Below, one piece after another: positions 59,241 through 64,000 of a stretch of DNA of 64,000 bases. The notes below the pieces were generated by a model. The model worked only from the letters and a program-made list of their open reading frames with translations. It was not told the DNA's origin and searched no databases. Made by a program: the position numbers and the translations under genes. The stretch comes from Ochotona curzoniae (taxonomy: Eukaryota > Chordata > Mammalia > Lagomorpha > Ochotonidae), in the NCBI RefSeq assembly GCF_017591425.1, contig NW_024467083.1, forward strand, positions 14,003,001 through 14,067,000, read 5' to 3'. Numbering within the stretch: position 1 is the first letter of the stretch; each line of letters starts with the position of its first letter.

Positions 59241-61627
59241 TTATTATTGATCAAAATGTAACAAGGTAATACAAATTGTGCATGGAAAAAGCAATTAAAA
59301 GAGAAATATTATTTTGATATAAAAGTTTGAAATATCTACCTAAAAGTTATCCAAAAGCTAATGACATATGTGTTTTGTGAGCAAAAATGCACATTTAAAA
59401 AATTTATATTAAAAAAATTACCTATTTCATTCAACTTTTATAACTTTTAAAGTACCTTCCAACTTCATGCAGAATACACCACAATGCACTATAAACTTCT
59501 AGAAGCCACATAACAAGTGTACACATGGAAAAATAATTACAGCTTATCAATATACTATTGTTTAATTAGAGAGAATGATGTATACAACCAAAAGCAGTTG
59601 TATTTAACTAAAAGGTGACACTAAAGATATCTTTATTATATTTTTCTGTTGGAGAAATGGAGCGAGAAGCTGAGGTACAGGGGAGTGAGAGGCAGCAAGT
59701 CGCAATGGTGCTTAGTCTTCCTGAGCCTAGTGTTATTATTGCAATCCACACTTTCTTAAATACATATTGAAGAGGTCAGGGCAATTAAATGGGAGGTATA
59801 ATGTGTAATAACAGGTGTCAGTTTGCTACTTTACAGAATGTATTACAAAATACTGTGTAATGGGTATGTCACTTCACAAATTAAAATTATTTATACATAT
59901 ATAACATTGTTTTTACTATTTATATTTAAAAATGTTTAAAATGCTTAAAATGAGAGCAATACAAGTTTTAACTTCCAATCACATTATAAAATGATACACA
60001 ATGACAATGAATCAGCTCTGAGACATCTCTAGACCTTGGTAATTGGTAAATCAATTCTGCCATAGTATTTTTAAGAACTTGGAATTATATAAGATGTTTA
60101 TTATCTATTCTTTTTAGTTTCAAAGTTCTTGTGTTTGTACTATTTGAAAAATATAAGAGACACACAGTGTTTTTAGGATATGTATCTGTTTTCACAGGGA
60201 CAGATTTTTGAATTAAAATTTCTAAAAGCAAATCCAAAGAAATGGGACTAAAGATTACAGTTTCATAGAAAATTGCCTGGTTAATTGGAATAGGTTAATC
60301 ATTTCAGGAAAACTTTTTGAAAACAATAAAAATTATAAATTCAATTATGAAATAAACACCTACCTTTGTGCCAGAATTGTGAAAGTCATGAGTGACCAAG
60401 AACTGAGATTTCAAAACAGATAAAGTGCACATTAATTCAATATTTAAAAAAATATATTACAACTCAAGTGAAAATACATAGCTAGAGTATCCTCAAAGCT
60501 GATACATTATGCAGGCAGCACTGAACAATGATCATAAATCTCTTAGACATGGAAAAAACTGACCCTAAAATCTGTCTTGTCTATATATTGCAAACTGGTA
60601 GAGTATAGGAGATATTCCTAAATTAGGTATCAGTTACTTGATAAATGATGTCATCTATCACCACCAATGTGAACTAACTAAATATAATTGATTATTTTGT
60701 GGTCATGATTTGGTTCAGAGATCAAGGTTATATTATTACATCAGCAACACATTGACCAGCTGTGAATTAGTTTTGCTGAGACAGTCAGTTCTTAAATCTT
60801 GGGATGGAAGTCAGTGGTGGCCTATTAACAATTATAGATTACAAAGCATTTCATATATTTCAGATGCTCATAGCTCCTACGTATGCCTCTGTGAACTGTA
60901 AAAATGCATGTTGATTTAGGAAACTAACCTCTAAGATTAGTAAGACTTAGGATGGCATGGTAAAGCAACTAGATGGCACATTTTAAACAATATGTAATTA
61001 CATGTATACATATACTTGAATGTTTAAAATTTATTGTCTTTTTCATAGTGGTTCTGTAATCTTGAGAAATCGAAACTTTATAGAATTATTATTTTTCATA
61101 TTATGTTTTTATAAGCATACTGATTGTCCTCTTTCCCTCTTCATTTTCAAGCCCTTCCCATTAAGGAAAATGGTGGGAGAACAAAACGGTTTATATCTAC
61201 TACTTCGAACTACAACTATAAATGAGCATTCCTTGATATAAAGACAGAACCAAATTCCTTTTTAAATGAACTTCCAATTGATATATGAAGTCATGTGACT
61301 TCTTTCCTCACTCTGATTCCTTGTTGACATGCTGAGGACCTAAGTATTTGATAAGGTTTACAAAACAGCATTAGGAAAGTCATTTATTATGAGATGCCAA
61401 TTCTGGGAATTCTATTTGTTTCTAACTGAAAAAAATCTATAAACTAAATACAACAAATATCCAATTTATCTATGAACTGGGAAATATAAACTACTTAAAT
61501 TTATTGCTTATAAAGACAAGATGGATGTCTCTTAGACAAACCTTTACCAGAATTCTGTTAGTATTTAGTGTGCAGTGATTCATCAGTCTTTGCTTAGCAA
61601 ATAGATGATTTTAAAAAGGCACACAGA
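59241..61627. other. Unique AT-rich DNA, no gene seen
   Basis: About 2.4 kb. A small purine-rich patch at about 59650-59700 might be the remnant of a SINE linker. Open frames are short (73 codons at most) and show no protein character. Confidence 0.5.
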
Positions 61628-61630
61628 AGG

Positions 61631-61972
61631 TTGGGTGCAGTAACCTAGCGGCTGGAGTCTTCGCCTTGCAAACAACGGGATCCCATATGGGTGCTGGTCT
61701 GTGTCCCAGTGGCCCCACTTCCCATCCAGCTCCCTGCTTGTGGCCTGGGAGAGCAGTCAAGGATGGCCCAAAACCTTGAGACCCTGCACCCATGTTGGAA
61801 ACCAGAAGAGGCTCCTGGCTCCTGGCTTCAGATTGGCTCTGCTCCAGGCGTTGTGGCCACTTCGGGAGTGAACTAGCAGACAGAAAATCTTTCCTCTCTG
61901 TCTCTCCTCCTCTCAGTATATCTGACTTTTCAATAAAAATAAATAAATAAATAAGTCTTTTTTTTTTTAAAG
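61631..61972 (+). mobile_element. CSINE, plus strand
   Basis: Full-length plus-strand copy: ttgggtgcagtaacctagcg head, ggtctgtgtcccagtggcc B-box region, ctccctgcttgtggcctgg body, linker ctctctgtctctcctcctc, tail caataaaaataaataaataa then a T run. The flanks ttttaaaaaggcacac and ttttaaaggcatatac are only loosely alike. Confidence 0.93.
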
Positions 61973-64000
61973 GCATATACTTTTATATGGTGTCTGTGTA
62001 ACTCTGAGTAGAGAACATTTCCTAGTTTTCAGAGTAAACTGTTTTCCTTTATTGTTTTAGTATGGTTTTACCATAAACCGCACGACTCCTATTGGGATGT
62101 TATTTTTAACAATCCTTTTAAATAGAATGATAATTTAAACAATCTCAAATAAATGCATGCTGTAAAGGTGGCTCAAAAACTATCTTACATTAATTTCATA
62201 GTACATCTACATCATGTTATCACATATCTTGGCTTAAACCAACAGGATTTTTTATAATACTGTATGTTAAAATACTGACATGAATTTGGAGGCTACGATG
62301 AAATTTTTTGGTTTGCTTTTCTTCTTGTGGCCCTCAAAAGTAAGTAAATAAAAATTTAAAATTGCTTTATGTTTTTAGCTATTACAATCCATTTATTTTT
62401 CTTATGTCACCTTCAAAGAAAATAAAACTTCATTTCCGTCTCTCATGCACACCTTCCAGTCATTTCCACATTTGCCACAAAATCATAATACTAAGAATAC
62501 TTGAGGTTGCATTGATCGCACCTCAAGGATCCAGGAAAAAACTGTCACACTAATTAGAAGATCTAATTAGATTAAAATAATCAGTTCTGCCAAGAATGTT
62601 AATTTCTCTTTGCTATGTGACCAAATATACTGAGTTTCTGTCAGTTGAAATGTGGACATTTCTAGGGAAAATTGTTCCAATAATCACTCTAAATATATTT
62701 CAGAAAATTATGTGTTTGTTCCCTTTATGTAAAGAGAACTGATTTTACATATTTCCTATATACAAGTTCATAACGATGATGCTTCCAAATTTATCTCCCT
62801 ACCTCCCATGCTCTCACTTGACCTCTGCCTTTCATTCTTTTTTTTTTTTAATTTTTGCCATGACAGAGGTTCAACTTATAATCACAAATTTAGTCTTTTA
62901 CTGAAGAAATAATCCAATAATTCATAAGTGGAAAGACAAAGGACCACTGTTCCTCAGACTTGCAAAAAAGGATGATAAAAAATAAGCAAAATTCAAGCAG
63001 CTCATTTCATCTGATACATTACATTTTTCATGCTCTATATATTTGTTACCAGAAGTCACAGATATATATAAGTGTTTTTGAAGATTAGCTTATTGTGTTA
63101 AGCATCATGGTCTCTCACTTGCATGGAGTTAATGCAGTTTCTGTTGTAGGATGCTGCTGCTGGGATCCCTGGTAAGGAAGTAGCTCTACTGAATTATTTT
63201 TCAAGTTTGATAAAGTATATGTTGCTAAAGAAAAGAAAAAAAAGTAATAAAAAACTGTCATGCAGCAGAACTAGTTCAGTGTTTTTTTCAGATTTCCTTC
63301 TTTCCCCTTTCTTTGATTCTTTGAAGCCAACTAGAAGTCTTTCAAACCTAACAGATTTAAAATAAATTTTACTTTCGATAAAATTATAATGCATACACAC
63401 CACTTTTTTTGGAGCATTTCCCAAGATATGGAAATCTTTCATATCATTTATCTATGAGAAATTTAATTCCATTTCCCAGATACATTTTTGCAAACATATG
63501 CTTTTACAACATATTATTCCTTTGTTGGGTACTATAAAGAATTTTTAGTAACTGATTTTAACAATTTTAAATTTCTAATTTATTTGAAGTAACAATATTA
63601 TTTGATTTTTAATAAAAATTTAAGTTTTCATATTTTTAATTTATTGGGAAGACATATCAATTGCTTATATTCAAATAAACTCTATACGTACCATAAAATA
63701 TTAGGATATTCTCAAAACAACTTTACAGATTCTATCCTGAAATTCAAGCTTCTAGCTCATTATTTCATATATCTGAAATTTAAACATGATTATATAATTT
63801 GTGATATTTGATCATTTATAGAGTTGTTCAGCTCTGTAGCATCTTATTTTTCTGTCACACACCCATATATATATATCAGAAAATACACTGCTGCCATAAT
63901 TCCATTATATTTTATTTTAATATTTATATCTACCTCCTATTTTACATCCCCAAATCTCTCTATTTTAAGAATTACTTTACGTGTACTCTTGTTTCTGTTT
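61973..64000. other. Unique AT-rich DNA to window end, no gene seen
   Basis: A T-run lies at 62840-62850. Open frames of 63 to 82 codons have no recognisable content. No L1 or SINE recognised. Confidence 0.5.

Noticed and set aside
59627..59760. Possible SINE remnant with a purine-rich patch
   Set aside because: Only the linker-like part can be seen. No body or head words follow.
1..64000. CRISPR arrays, bacterial operons, prophage or insertion sequences
   Set aside because: The sequence is plainly mammalian nuclear DNA. The regularly recurring blocks are dispersed SINEs in both orientations and not arrays.

Overview
The window reads as a gene-poor, AT-rich stretch of a mammalian nuclear genome. 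The most abundant element is a tRNA-derived SINE of the lagomorph C-repeat (CSINE) type. It has a pol III B-box-like core, a fixed body, a pyrimidine tract and a tail ending in AATAAA-type A-rich DNA. The sequence form of these SINEs and of the L1 3' ends suggests a lagomorph, more likely a pika (Ochotona) than a rabbit. The species call is inference from memory of those families. I found no protein-coding gene, exon set, CpG island or intact RNA gene. The longest open frames fall inside SINEs, microsatellites or unremarkable AT-rich DNA and look like chance.

Layout. From 1 to 14.4 kb there is a dense SINE field (about 18 copies of different ages) with unique DNA between. From 15.1 to 19.5 kb there is a minus-strand L1 3' UTR, a probable solo retroviral LTR on the minus strand, a SINE made of two oppositely oriented pieces, an old minus-strand L1 3' end and an old SINE. 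From 19.5 to 33.4 kb there are scattered SINEs, a long CTTC/CTTT microsatellite and unique DNA. From 33.4 to 34.9 kb lies an old minus-strand L1 split by a SINE. From 34.7 to 47.0 kb there is no recognisable SINE. This interval holds a MaLR-type LTR split by a 2.2 kb L1 3' UTR, a truncated U4 snRNA retropseudogene with a 17 bp target duplication, another ancient repeat, a second MaLR-type LTR and two L1 tails. From 47.0 to 49.6 kb there are four SINEs, two inserted in tandem at the same target. From 50.9 to 56.1 kb there are a truncated U2 snRNA retropseudogene, an L1 fragment, an LTR-like segment, a long old minus-strand L1 and more SINEs. From 56 to 64 kb there is mostly unique DNA with an L1 tail and three SINEs.

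Nothing here forms a pathway or operon. What the window records is the history of retrotransposition: nested insertions that can be ordered in time, reused integration sites, snRNA retrocopies, and L1 3' UTRs built of repeated G-rich modules. I did not find a previously undescribed biological system. The structures most worth checking are the triplicated SINE target at 47.0-47.7 kb, the U4 and U2 retrocopies, and the L1-in-LTR nest at 36.3-38.8 kb.
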